Source: Candidatus Obscuribacterales bacterium (GTDB lineage: Bacteria; Cyanobacteriota; Vampirovibrionia; Obscuribacterales; Obscuribacteraceae). Taken from it: a stretch of DNA of 64,000 nucleotides. The notes under the pieces are model-generated. The model saw only the letters and a program-made list of their open reading frames with translations, did no database searches and was not told where the DNA came from. This document shows positions 15,616-24,405 of the stretch, in pieces (within the stretch, counting starts at the first letter, position 1; each line of letters starts with the position of its first letter). A program made the position numbers and the translations under genes. The DNA lies in NCBI GenBank assembly GCA_019745415.1, contig JAIETF010000008.1, positions 62,001 through 126,000 on the forward strand. The letters are read 5' to 3'.

Positions 15616-15972
15616 GTGATGAGTAAAGCTATTACTCTCTACGAGAAGCCAACGTGTTCCAAGTGCAGGGACGCTGTAAAGCTACTGAAGAGTAAGGGCG
15701 TCGAGTTTGAGAAGGTCAATTATTTTGAAACGCCAATCGATGAATCTAAATTGACTGAACTTCTTAAAAAAATGAAGTTGTCGGCTCGGGACTTGCTTAG
15801 AAAGTCGGAGGCTAGATACAAAGAGCTGAAGCTTTCTGAATCTAAGTTGGCTGATGCTGATCTGATTCGTCTTATGGTCCAATATCCTGAACTGATGCAA
15901 AGACCGATATTAGAGAAGGGCTCTCGCGCCGTCTTGGGCCGCCCTACCGAGAATATCGAAGAGCTTCTCTAA
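15616..15972 (+). CDS. ArsC/Spx/YffB-family thioredoxin-fold protein
   Basis: The 118-residue protein has the ArsC-family layout: a thioredoxin-like strand, then KPTCSKCRDA with Cys14 and Cys17, and an Arg triad-like set (near 61-62, Arg96 in MQRPILE, Arg109 in LGRP). Glutaredoxin-coupled arsenate reductases use the first Cys. YffB-type relatives share this fold, and their role is unclear. The CxxC pair is more typical of Spx/YffB-like members than of classical ArsC, so arsenate reduction is only one option. The frame opens with GTG at 15616 followed at once by ATG at 15619; GAGG lies 9-12 nt upstream. No ars operon genes are adjacent. Confidence 0.8.
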   Translation: MMSKAITLYEKPTCSKCRDAVKLLKSKGVEFEKVNYFETPIDESKLTELLKKMKLSARDLLRKSEARYKELKLSESKLADADLIRLMVQYPELMQRPILEKGSRAVLGRPTENIEELL

Positions 15973-16229
15973 GACAAGGTTACCTGGAATATTACTTTCG
16001 GATCGGTAATTCGCCTTTCTACAGCGGGCATACAAGTGAGCGCTCTATTCATTCAACTATTCCAAGCGGTACCTAAACCTCTCGCAGAATCCATTCAAGT
16101 TTTCAACGCTGGCTGGGAAAAGGTTTAATTCTAGATGCTATCAGAGAATGGGTTTATCTGAAAATTTAGCCCGGACCTCCACTTGGCAAGCCTGGCTAAG
16201 CCTGCCCTAACTTCAAGAGACGATTGTCT

Positions 16230-17321
16230 CTAGTTGCTCCCCACCAGTTCGTGTGACTTGACGCCTCTTTCAGCCAGGTCTGCAAGTATCGCTGAAACGA
16301 TAGACTTGTCTTTGCCAAGTACTTCAGGGGCATGTACACCCGGTTGTGTGAACTGACCACGGGCTAAAATCATAGCGGTGGCTGCTGTTGTAAATCCGGT
16401 AGTGCGGCTCATTGCTGAGATATTGTCGGTGTGTCTGTCTAGGAGGCGATAAGTCTTGGTTTTGTTGCCCTTTCTAGCAATTACTGTCATGAGCAGGCAA
16501 TCCTCGAATTTACTAGCTGGATATTTTTCATTGAGGACCCTGGCTGTCTGGGGAATATGATCATCGGCGAAGAAACCCATTTGCCAAAGGTTCTTCATCG
16601 TTTCCAGGTGACCAGCCCAGCGCAGAGTGCGTTCACTCATATCTGGAATCTCGGGGAAGCTGGTGAGTAGGGAGCGCAAACCGTCGGAAAGGAAAGCTTG
16701 CATCTCGCCCAGTTCTTTATCTTTGAATGGTTCGATTTCGGCTTCCAGAGGGTGCGGGGCTATATCTCGCCCCTTCACTCTCGCCCTTGCCGGTCTTACG
16801 TACTCGGCAATAAGGTCTTGCGGATTGAAATAAATTGCATGATTGAAGACGTCTGCCGGCTTTTGAGGGACTCCGCCTACATAGATTTTTGCTTCGTCCA
16901 AGCCGCCGAGTTCTTCATAGGCATGACTGACCAGAATATGAGAAAGCCCTGGTGCGATTCCGCAATCTACGACGCAACAGGCCCCAGACTTGATGGCTTC
17001 TTGATTGAGTGAAAGCGGTGGATCTGGTGTAAAGCTAACATCTACGACCGGTTTGCCGCATTTAAGCAGATTTTTGAGACTTTCATGGGCGATGGCGCTG
17101 GGCACGGCCAAGATGCAAACATCGGCATCTTTAGACACTTCGCTTACTTGCTCAAGATTGAGAACATCGACTCTTTCGTGAGTGATTTGACCAGACTTAT
17201 CTTCTTTGGCGACTAAATGAGCTATGTCGGCAATTACAATGTCTGGCTTTTCTGGTCTTGCTGCCAAGTTGTCTGCAATAACCTTACCCTGAAGACCGCC
17301 GCCAAAAATAACTATCTTCAT
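16230..17321 (-). CDS. Saccharopine dehydrogenase-like NAD(P)-dependent oxidoreductase
   Basis: The 363-residue protein begins MKIVIFGGGLQGKVIADNLA, a Rossmann dinucleotide-binding motif. It follows the saccharopine dehydrogenase / lysine 6-dehydrogenase pattern: VVDVSFTPDPPLSLNQEA, then VVDCGIAPGLSHILV. The C-terminal half contains RTLRWAGHLETMKNLWQMGF, also typical of this family. It probably acts in amino-acid (lysine-type) metabolism; the exact substrate cannot be told. The ATG is preceded by CGGAG at 6 nt. It stands alone, convergent with the ArsC-like gene across a 257-bp gap in which I see no gene. Confidence 0.8.
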   Translation of the reverse strand: MKIVIFGGGLQGKVIADNLAARPEKPDIVIADIAHLVAKEDKSGQITHERVDVLNLEQVSEVSKDADVCILAVPSAIAHESLKNLLKCGKPVVDVSFTPDPPLSLNQEAIKSGACCVVDCGIAPGLSHILVSHAYEELGGLDEAKIYVGGVPQKPADVFNHAIYFNPQDLIAEYVRPARARVKGRDIAPHPLEAEIEPFKDKELGEMQAFLSDGLRSLLTSFPEIPDMSERTLRWAGHLETMKNLWQMGFFADDHIPQTARVLNEKYPASKFEDCLLMTVIARKGNKTKTYRLLDRHTDNISAMSRTTGFTTAATAMILARGQFTQPGVHAPEVLGKDKSIVSAILADLAERGVKSHELVGSN

Positions 17322-17446
17322 AATCTACTCCGCTACGCCCCAAATGAATTACAGCTCTTATTCAGGTAAGCATAAACAAAAGTAAACAAAGGCACCTTAG
17401 AAGTAACTTCTTTGAAGGCGCTCTCATTATTGTTATTCTCTTCATA

Positions 17447-18244
17447 ATGAATTCACTAGCTCATGCCTTACTGTTAATAGTCGTTTTTGTCTCCCTTGCC
17501 TTACTTGGTCAGGTTCTGGTTAATCGCTTCGTCAAGCGTGAAGTGCTTGAAGTGCACCATAGCGCAGGCGAGGCCATGATGGGTGTGGTCGGCACACTCT
17601 TTTCAGTGCTGCTTGGTTTTATGGTGGCGTCGGCAATGGACAAGTATAACGACGCTCGTATGCACGATGAACTTGAAGCTAGTAATGTGGCAAGTGTTTT
17701 CCGAGTGGCGCGCGGCTTGTCCGATATCGATCGTCCTCGCATCAGGCAGCTTTGTCGTGACTATGTCGATGATGTAATAAATTCTGAATGGCCCAAGATG
17801 GAGAAAGGGGTCAAAATCAATCATGGCTGGGAAACCTATCAAAAGCTCTGGGAAGCTGTGGTGGCGACAGTTCCTGAGAACGACCGTCAAAGTAATCTGC
17901 AACAGGGTCTGATCGCTTCAATGCAAAGTCTCGGTGAGCACAGACGGGCGCGAATTCTGCTCGCTCAGACAGGTCTGCAGCCTAGCCTCTGGTTAATTGT
18001 TGGCTTCGGGGCTGTCATCACTGTGTTATTGAGTTATGTATTTGCTTCTCAGTTCCCTAAAGTGCAGGGCTTTATGACCACTCTGGTAGCCACCGCCCTG
18101 GCCCTGAATATCTGGCTGCTGTCTGCATACAGTCATCCTTACACCGGCGAGTTGCGAATTCGTCCCACTATGTTCGAACTTCTCAAAGAGAACATACTGC
18201 CTGTTCCAGACGGCCCATCCCGCTATTTGCACGACTCGAAATAG
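17447..18244 (+). CDS. DUF4239 bestrophin-like membrane protein
   Basis: The 265-residue protein has hydrophobic helices at about 5-25, 45-65, 185-205 and 210-230, with a long cytoplasmic helical region between the second and third. The motif EVHHSAGEAMMGVVGTLFSV and the four-helix layout match DUF4239 proteins, which are distantly related to bestrophin-type channels. Transport function is not established for the family. The start ATG at 17447 has no strong ribosome binding site. The gene is divergent from the dehydrogenase gene and is followed by a tandem repeat region. Confidence 0.75.
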   Translation: MNSLAHALLLIVVFVSLALLGQVLVNRFVKREVLEVHHSAGEAMMGVVGTLFSVLLGFMVASAMDKYNDARMHDELEASNVASVFRVARGLSDIDRPRIRQLCRDYVDDVINSEWPKMEKGVKINHGWETYQKLWEAVVATVPENDRQSNLQQGLIASMQSLGEHRRARILLAQTGLQPSLWLIVGFGAVITVLLSYVFASQFPKVQGFMTTLVATALALNIWLLSAYSHPYTGELRIRPTMFELLKENILPVPDGPSRYLHDSK

Positions 18245-18319
18245 GAAAGTGCTCGTTTTTTTTGCATTAGACGACCTGGAAAGACAAACTCGCTTCGATT
18301 CGGGAAATTTGGTTAGAAT

Positions 18320-18382
18320 GCAAGGTAGTTAAAAGGCAAGGTAGTTAAAGGGCAAGGTAGTTAAAGGGCAAGGTACATAAAC
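18320..18382. repeat. Four tandem copies of a 16-bp repeat
   Basis: Units at 18320-18335, 18336-18351, 18352-18367 and 18368-18382 share GCAAGGTAGTTAAAGG; the first differs by one base and the last is degenerate. The array lies 50 nt upstream of the alpha/beta hydrolase gene. Each unit contains AAGG, so the array could also act as a ladder of ribosome-binding-like sites, but no start codon follows each one. Confidence 0.85.
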
Positions 18383-18433
18383 AAGACTGGCAACGGTTGA
18401 GTTCAATAAGCTATTTGTCGAGGAGTTCTTTTC

Positions 18434-19426
18434 TTGTCCGAGTTTGAGCACTATTTTCTAACAGACCGAAAACTTGAGCGCTCCGGCAAGTATTCGAATA
18501 AGAGTTCTGGCTTGGGTTCGCTTAGCTTCGGCAAGATTAGGAAGCAAGCCGGTCAACCTCTGCATTTCGTCTCTTTGCCTTCTTACAGGCAGTTGTTTCA
18601 AGAACTGGAAGAGAAGTTCTTGCAAGGCTATGAACTTCTGATATTTGTGCATGGCTATTCTCACTCCTTCAATAAATTGCTTGGTTCGGCCGAGCGCCTG
18701 CATAGGCTTTACGGCGCCGATAAATTTGCCATTTTGGTCTATAGTTGGCCTTCTTTGGGTCTTCCGGCATTCTACGCCGCTGATAGAAAGGCAGCTGAAG
18801 AGAGTGCAAGAAATTTCGCTATTTTTCTTGCAGACTTGAGAGATTATGCCAAGACTGCCAGCCCCGAATCCAGGTTTCTCGACCGGATTAATCTAGTGGC
18901 TGTCTCTATGGGTAACTATCTTCTCGATCTGTCTCTAAAAGAACTGGTGATTGATAGCGGTGCAGAGCGGTCTGCCCTCGAACAGTCGGGGGGCGGCAAA
19001 GTTTTCAATGAGATAGTACATATGGCAGCAGATCTTGATGAAAAATCAGAGCAGCTCTTTAGCCTTGATAGCGGCTTTGCTCGGAGAGTGCATATCTATG
19101 GAAACAGGACCGATATCTTACTTTCTATATCATCTGGAATAAATAGAAGGAAAAGACTCGGACTCAAGCCTGATCCGCTGCACTTCGGGCAGTATTTCAA
19201 CAGCACTGTCAACGAAGCCAAGTCAGACAGAACAGACTTGCATTTGGTCGATACCACCGCGGTCAGTATCAGACAATTTTTCACTGCCTCGACTCTATCT
19301 ATAGAGGAGCTTTCTTACTCGACATTGCACAACTATATGTTTCGGGTCGAACCGGTCATTCAAGACTTACGGCAAGTACTACGACACCAACCATTTCAAG
19401 CCGATTTCAGGAAGCTTACTTACTGA
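18434..19426 (+). CDS. Alpha/beta hydrolase, DUF900-like
   Basis: The 330-residue protein has the alpha/beta hydrolase pattern of the DUF900/COG4782 group: LLIFVHGYSHSF (oxyanion hole His-Gly) near residue 75 and the nucleophile elbow VAVSMGNYL near residue 160. An acid is plausible in VHMAADLDE or HIYGNRTDIL, and a His in DLHLVD. An esterase-like activity is inferred; the substrate is unknown. No signal peptide is visible. The start is a TTG with GAGGAG eight bases upstream. It is convergent with the DUF1501 gene, with a gap of only six bases. Confidence 0.75.
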   Translation: MSEFEHYFLTDRKLERSGKYSNKSSGLGSLSFGKIRKQAGQPLHFVSLPSYRQLFQELEEKFLQGYELLIFVHGYSHSFNKLLGSAERLHRLYGADKFAILVYSWPSLGLPAFYAADRKAAEESARNFAIFLADLRDYAKTASPESRFLDRINLVAVSMGNYLLDLSLKELVIDSGAERSALEQSGGGKVFNEIVHMAADLDEKSEQLFSLDSGFARRVHIYGNRTDILLSISSGINRRKRLGLKPDPLHFGQYFNSTVNEAKSDRTDLHLVDTTAVSIRQFFTASTLSIEELSYSTLHNYMFRVEPVIQDLRQVLRHQPFQADFRKLTY

Positions 19427-19432
19427 GCTTGC

Positions 19433-20686
19433 TTAACCCTTGAGCAGCCGCAGATTCTCTTGCGCTTTGAAGCCTGGAAAGATTGTTTCGGCTTGCTTTT
19501 GACTTAGACCCATATGTTCAGCTACCGTGGTCTTCAAGACTCCTCTGAAGTCGGAATAGACAGGGAGATCTCGCCCTTCGTATAGATTTTTCTGGGCTAT
19601 GCCGTTCCACTTGCCAAAGATCTTACCGCCTTCCACAGGACCTCCAAGCAGCCAAATGAAATTGCCGTGTCCGTGGTCAGTGCCGCCGTTGCCATTTTCT
19701 TTGACAGTGCGCCCGAACTCAGACATCACAACAATAAGCGTACGCTCAAAGCTTGGACCGAGACTGTTGGCTAGTTCTGCCAGACCTTTACCCACTACAT
19801 TGAGATTGTTGGCAAGTTGTCCCTGTGCGGCACCCTGGTTGACATGTGTGTCGAAGCCGCCTAAATCGACAAAGGCAACTTGAATCTTTGGTTCTTCTCT
19901 AATGAGCTTACCGACTTGTTTGCCAAAGCCGCTAAATTTGTTAGCCTGCACCGCCCCTTGGTCGGCGGCGGTCATGGTATCGGAGAGTTTTTCATTGATA
20001 GTGGCTCTAGCTTCCATGCCTTCTCTAAACGCCTGTCCCAAATCGTCTTTTCTCTCTTCATACATTCTTTCGAAGGCGCGTGCTATGTATGGGCTTTCGA
20101 TGGCGCTTACCTTTTTGCGGTTGGACGGTGCATAGGTGGCACAGGCTATCGGACCTTGTAGTATCCGCGGTGTGGTTGTGCCCACATTGAGCGCCCTCAC
20201 CGGTGAGCCGTTATCTGGCAATTCCTTTAGCAGTCGGTTCAGCCAGCCGGTGCTTCCTGCTTTGACTCCTGGTAGACCGCTCTCCATATAATCCTGGGCG
20301 TCGAAATGTGAACGGGTTGGGTCGGGTGAACCTGAATTAGCCACAAAAGCTAGATTCTTATTCTGCCAAAATGAGATAAGGGGGGCGAGATTCGGATGGA
20401 GTCCGAAGTCGCCATCTAGTTTGAGGACTCCGCCTTCCTGTCCTGGTCTGGGAATAGCAATCTTGGGACGGAGGCTATAATACTGCGGGTCGGAATAAGG
20501 CACTACGGCACTCAAGCCATCTAGGGCTCCTCTCAAAAATACGACTACCAGTTTATTGGCGCTTTGGCTGCTGCGGGCGCGGTCGAGGGCAAAAGCCGAA
20601 ATAGAAGAGGAAAAAGGAAGACCAATTATCCCCGAGTTGAGCATGGCCGCTCCGGCTATAGATTTAAGGAAGTCTCTTCTATTCAT
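19433..20686 (-). CDS. DUF1501 protein, Tat-exported
   Basis: The 417-residue protein begins MNRRDFLKSIAGAAMLNSG, a twin-arginine signal, and continues as a typical DUF1501 (sulfatase-like/alkaline-phosphatase-fold) protein. Conserved stretches include LVVVFLRGALDGLSAVVP, SHFDAQDYMESG, LGGFDTH, MSEFGRTVKENGNGGTDHG and FRGVLKTTVAEH. DUF1501 proteins are exported and generally encoded next to DUF1800 proteins; their reaction is not known. I use the ATG at 20686 because GAGG lies 8 nt upstream, rather than the TTG at 20707. It follows the DUF1800 gene by 27 bases and should be its operon partner. Confidence 0.88.
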   Translation of the reverse strand: MNRRDFLKSIAGAAMLNSGIIGLPFSSSISAFALDRARSSQSANKLVVVFLRGALDGLSAVVPYSDPQYYSLRPKIAIPRPGQEGGVLKLDGDFGLHPNLAPLISFWQNKNLAFVANSGSPDPTRSHFDAQDYMESGLPGVKAGSTGWLNRLLKELPDNGSPVRALNVGTTTPRILQGPIACATYAPSNRKKVSAIESPYIARAFERMYEERKDDLGQAFREGMEARATINEKLSDTMTAADQGAVQANKFSGFGKQVGKLIREEPKIQVAFVDLGGFDTHVNQGAAQGQLANNLNVVGKGLAELANSLGPSFERTLIVVMSEFGRTVKENGNGGTDHGHGNFIWLLGGPVEGGKIFGKWNGIAQKNLYEGRDLPVYSDFRGVLKTTVAEHMGLSQKQAETIFPGFKAQENLRLLKG

Positions 20687-20713
20687 ATTTTCAGCCTCAA
20701 TTAGCAAGTTTTT

Positions 20714-22453
20714 TCAGTAGACCATAAACTCGGGACTGCCCAAGACAAGCGGAGCCTTTAGGTTTTGCGGCGCTTCTTTAACCGCTTGGACGGTGCGGGC
20801 GGAGAGGTCTTGCGTGCAGGCATCGGCAATCATAGCCGGGTCTGTGTGTCCAATTTTTACTCCGGGGCAGCGCCCGGTACCGAGGGCAGTGGCATAGTTT
20901 AAGCGGTTGAGCAGGTTGTCCGGATTGAGCCAAGCTTCCTTGGTGTTCTTGTAGCCATCGGGTGTCAAACACTGATATAGAGGCATACCGGTTTGCTTGA
21001 GAAAGCCTAGTATCAATTTAGGATCTTCTACTTTCGAATTGGTCGCTCTCAGTGAAGAGAGCAAGTAACGATAAGGTGATTTGAACTTGGCACCGCGATA
21101 TTTCTTTTCGTAAAACTCGCTTGAATGAAAGAGAGTATCGAGTGTAGCCGCTATATCTCCATCGCTCTCAAGAAAGCGCTTGGACATTTTTTCTATTAGG
21201 CTCTTGGGCGGACTGTCGGCTACAAAATATTGAGCCAGCTTATAGCTAATATGACGAGCAGTCGATGGATGACGAGAGAGCATGTCCAAGACCTTCTCAA
21301 TTTCAGCTTCGCCTTCACCCTTAATTACTTGCCCGAGCAAGACCTTGTCGCCAAAGTCATGTCTGTTTTTGTCAAAGTAATATCCTAACTCGCGGTTCCC
21401 TTGAATCTGAGGAGGCGGACCATATTCGCGCACGAGGCGCCGCCGAGTCCTTTCCGGTTGCACAGCAGCAGCGCCGCCCGTCTCTACAAAACGATCTCTT
21501 CCTGTTCTTGCCATCATAGCCTGACCGGCCATGCCCATAGCGGTGATGTCGGCGCTGTTTTTCAGGTTGCCGCCGCCCCCTGCTCCTGGGGGTAAGCCTA
21601 ATCCGGTCAATACTCTAGCTAGTTCTTGCACATCCTTCTGGGTATAGCCGCCATCCACCCCAAGAGTATGCAGCTCCATAAGTTCTCGGGCGTAGTTCTC
21701 GTTGATTCCAGAGAAACGACCTCGTCTTTTTCCTTCCAGTTCATTTGCGGGTGCGCTGCTTGGACCGGGATCTTTGGTGTTTTGCCAGTTGTCCAGATAG
21801 AAGAGCATGCCCGAATGGTGGGCAGTGGCACCCAGCATATCTCTAAACTTGCCGAGCACAAAGGGGCGAATCGCTCGCTCTTCGTAGGAGCCTACCCACA
21901 CATGGTCCAAGCCCTTGTCTTGGGAGATGTTGAAATGATTGAACCAGAAGTCGGTCATTACTTCTCTTAGCTCTTGCGGACTTTCAGTGGCTCTTTTGAT
22001 TCTGGTCAAGGCGCTTTCTTCGTAGAGTTTGCGCTGGTATTCGTTTATAACCTTTTTGACTGCTTCGTCTTCTTTGGGCGAGCCGTTCTGATTGCCTTTG
22101 GCTAGCGCCATCAATGCCGGTCTTCCGTAGTTGAGGAAGAGATAAACCGGGTCTTTAGCCCTGGCTTCAACCTTGCCTAGTTTTTCAACTTCTTCTGGAA
22201 CGGCTATCTTTTCAGGATGCAGCTGCCGGGCAAGATAATTTTCCAGGCCTTCTTCTTCTACTTCTTCAATCTGTCCAGGCTTGGCGCCGAAAGTAACCCG
22301 ACTGAGGAGATGGGCGACCTTGCCTTCTATGTCCACGTCGGTTTTCTCGTCTTTTGACTGCACTGCCGGGGGCAGTAAGGTAATTAGACCGTAAGCCAGG
22401 GCAGCCATGCAAAGAGAGACCATATGGCTAGGGCGAACTCTTTTCTCAGTCAT
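20714..22453 (-). CDS. DUF1800 protein, exported
   Basis: The 579-residue protein has a signal-like hydrophobic segment (about 10-33), then the DUF1800 layout. Visible landmarks are HLLSRVTFGAKPGQ near the N-terminus, FWFNHFNIS, NYARELMELHTLGVDGGYTQ, and a C-terminal part with DPAMIADACTQDL. The conserved core motif HTLGVDGGYTQKDVQE supports the family. A Gly-rich insert lies in the middle. I prefer the ATG at 22453 because the upstream TTG at 22528 adds a 25-residue piece before the signal. It is co-transcribed with the DUF1501 gene, a pairing found in many bacterial groups. Confidence 0.88.
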   Translation of the reverse strand: MTEKRVRPSHMVSLCMAALAYGLITLLPPAVQSKDEKTDVDIEGKVAHLLSRVTFGAKPGQIEEVEEEGLENYLARQLHPEKIAVPEEVEKLGKVEARAKDPVYLFLNYGRPALMALAKGNQNGSPKEDEAVKKVINEYQRKLYEESALTRIKRATESPQELREVMTDFWFNHFNISQDKGLDHVWVGSYEERAIRPFVLGKFRDMLGATAHHSGMLFYLDNWQNTKDPGPSSAPANELEGKRRGRFSGINENYARELMELHTLGVDGGYTQKDVQELARVLTGLGLPPGAGGGGNLKNSADITAMGMAGQAMMARTGRDRFVETGGAAAVQPERTRRRLVREYGPPPQIQGNRELGYYFDKNRHDFGDKVLLGQVIKGEGEAEIEKVLDMLSRHPSTARHISYKLAQYFVADSPPKSLIEKMSKRFLESDGDIAATLDTLFHSSEFYEKKYRGAKFKSPYRYLLSSLRATNSKVEDPKLILGFLKQTGMPLYQCLTPDGYKNTKEAWLNPDNLLNRLNYATALGTGRCPGVKIGHTDPAMIADACTQDLSARTVQAVKEAPQNLKAPLVLGSPEFMVY

Positions 22454-22542
22454 AACTTCTGTCCAGTTTTGAGGGGCCGTAATTAGATAACGTAATTTGG
22501 CTCCAAAAAGTTCAATTTTTCGGCACAATTTAATCTAAGAAG

Positions 22543-22752
22543 TTAAAGGTCGATATCGTGCCTGATTAAAAAGATAACTCCGCCGAAAATAAAGCAGATA
22601 CTGCCGACCGCAAGCAATATATAAAAGGCAATGGTGCCAATCGGGTCGCTGCCAATGGCTGTTTCATGCAAATACCAGGCCAGACCAAGGAAAGCGACTG
22701 AGACAATCAAGACACCCAGTATAAATATGGTCTTTAGCTTGCTTGGTTCCAT
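22543..22752 (-). CDS. Small two-helix membrane protein
   Basis: A 69-residue protein with two hydrophobic helices (about 8-28 and 40-63) joined by a short loop, and a charged C-terminal tail (RHDIDL). I do not recognise a family. It lies on the same strand between the glutaminase and DUF1800 genes. The frame is supported by its membrane-protein composition and by its position in an otherwise gene-free gap; there is no strong ribosome binding site. Confidence 0.55.
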   Translation of the reverse strand: MEPSKLKTIFILGVLIVSVAFLGLAWYLHETAIGSDPIGTIAFYILLAVGSICFIFGGVIFLIRHDIDL

Positions 22753-22875
22753 ATAGAGTGCTCCATATAGACTTCTTGATGTAGACTGCTTCTTTACCTG
22801 CTTTCAGTTAGTAGAGTAGCACTTTTAGCTGCTCGGTGAAGACGATAAACAAAAATGCACTGCTGCCAACCGAAA

Positions 22876-24405
22876 CTATAGCGCCCGTTCTTTAATATAG
22901 TCCTGCAAAATGGAAATAATTTCCTCTCCGCCGGAGCGGCGGGCATCATCGATAGGCTTATTGCCAAAGCGGTCAGAGCGGTTAGGATCTACTCCAATAC
23001 TGATTAGAAAGCGCAGAGTTTGCAAGTGTCCGCCGGCGCAGGCTAGATGCAAGGGAGTGCGCCCGTCATAGTCGCAAGCGTTAGCATCCAGTCCCCTTCC
23101 TACTAGACGCCTAAGCTCGGTTAAATCGCCCTCTGAAGCTGCCAGGCAGAGGGCCATGGTGCCGGCTAATCTAGATTCGTAAGCACCTCTTCTTGGGTCT
23201 TTGCGGTCATCCTTGAGACCGAGGGTGGAGTCGAAAGTATGAAACTTGAAGCGTTCAGTTAGTTTTGTGCAGAGTTCTACACCCCGCACACTATTGCCTA
23301 ATTCGTCCAGGCGCGGTGACCAGATTGCCATACCTAGAACATTGGGAACAACCAGCATAATACCGCCTGACACGCCGCTCTTAGCCGGTATGCCGACTCT
23401 GAAAGCAAACTCGCCTGAAAAATCGTACATACCGCAGGACGACATTAGTGAAAGACAGTTTTTGACATGATCGCTGCGAAATACCTGCTCACCTGTAAGT
23501 GGACAAACGCCGCCATTGGCTAGAGTGGAGGCTACCACCGCCATGGCTTTGGTATTTAGTTCAATAGAGCAACACTGAAAATAGAATTCCAAGATATCGA
23601 CCAAATCAATTCCTTGCGGAAAAGATTTCTTTTCGCGCATGAAATAGGCGAGGGCATAGTTTCGGTCGGCTGTTTGCTTCTCAGAGAGATAAACAGCGTT
23701 GTCGAAGCCGATTCTTTCGGGACCGGCACATTCTTTCCACATTTTCATGACATAGTCGAAACGATTGGAGGCATCTTTGTAGACGGTGGAAATTAGTGCA
23801 CCGCACATGATGGCACCGGCATTAATCATAGGATTATGGGGTTGACCCTTGGCATTGAGAGTCAATTCATTGAAAGTCTTGCCGCTTGGTTCAGCGCCTA
23901 CATAGTTATGAACATCTTCTCCGATTGCTTCTAGGGCCAGGCAATAGGTAATTGGTTTAGAACAGCTTTGCACACAGAAAGAATCGTCAAAGTCGCCCAG
24001 ATCAAATCTTTGACCATCCACCGAACAGATTGAAACAGCAAATTTTTCGGGATCAACTTTGGCAAGTTGCGGTATATAGTCAGCCAATTTGCCGCTTCTA
24101 TTCTCTTTGACTGTTTCATAAATTAGGGACAAATCATGGCAAAATTCATCAAAGCGCGGAATCGTCAATTGCCCTGTCAAAATTTGTTCCAGTAAAGCTG
24201 GTGAGAGTCCCTGTAGTTTTTCGAAATCGTCTTCGCTCAAATTTACAGGCAGGGTCTTGAGTGTATTGAAAAAGGAAGCCAGTCTCTTATCGTCTTTCCG
24301 AATACCGCTCTTTTCCAGAACGTCAAAAATTAGTGCCTTTGGAATTAGCTTCTCATTTTTTTGATTGTATTCGGCAAATGCCTTAAACAAAAAGGAAGCG
24401 GTCAT
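22876..24405 (-). CDS. glsA: Glutaminase with C-terminal ankyrin repeats (animal GLS-type architecture)
   Basis: The 509-residue protein has an N-terminal helical region (1-105), then a beta-lactamase-fold glutaminase domain (about 110-405). The catalytic motif reads VQSCSKPITYCLAL (Ser-x-x-Lys), and further family blocks are GKTFNELTLNAKGQPHNPMI, GVSGGIMLVVPN and TLANGGVCPLTGE. Two ankyrin repeats (about 415-500; GRTPLHLACAGGH and LISIGVDPNRSD) close the protein. It should hydrolyse glutamine to glutamate and ammonia. The N-terminal-helix/glutaminase/ankyrin order matches kidney-type glutaminase of animals; most bacterial enzymes lack the flanking modules. It overlaps the upstream VOC-like gene by ATGA. 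Confidence 0.92.
   Translation of the reverse strand: MTASFLFKAFAEYNQKNEKLIPKALIFDVLEKSGIRKDDKRLASFFNTLKTLPVNLSEDDFEKLQGLSPALLEQILTGQLTIPRFDEFCHDLSLIYETVKENRSGKLADYIPQLAKVDPEKFAVSICSVDGQRFDLGDFDDSFCVQSCSKPITYCLALEAIGEDVHNYVGAEPSGKTFNELTLNAKGQPHNPMINAGAIMCGALISTVYKDASNRFDYVMKMWKECAGPERIGFDNAVYLSEKQTADRNYALAYFMREKKSFPQGIDLVDILEFYFQCCSIELNTKAMAVVASTLANGGVCPLTGEQVFRSDHVKNCLSLMSSCGMYDFSGEFAFRVGIPAKSGVSGGIMLVVPNVLGMAIWSPRLDELGNSVRGVELCTKLTERFKFHTFDSTLGLKDDRKDPRRGAYESRLAGTMALCLAASEGDLTELRRLVGRGLDANACDYDGRTPLHLACAGGHLQTLRFLISIGVDPNRSDRFGNKPIDDARRSGGEEIISILQDYIKERAL

Noticed and set aside
15973..16229. Possible tRNA or small RNA in the gap between convergent genes
   Set aside because: No cloverleaf, no TTCGA-type T-loop, and only a six-pair hairpin (16216-16231) overlapping a stop codon.
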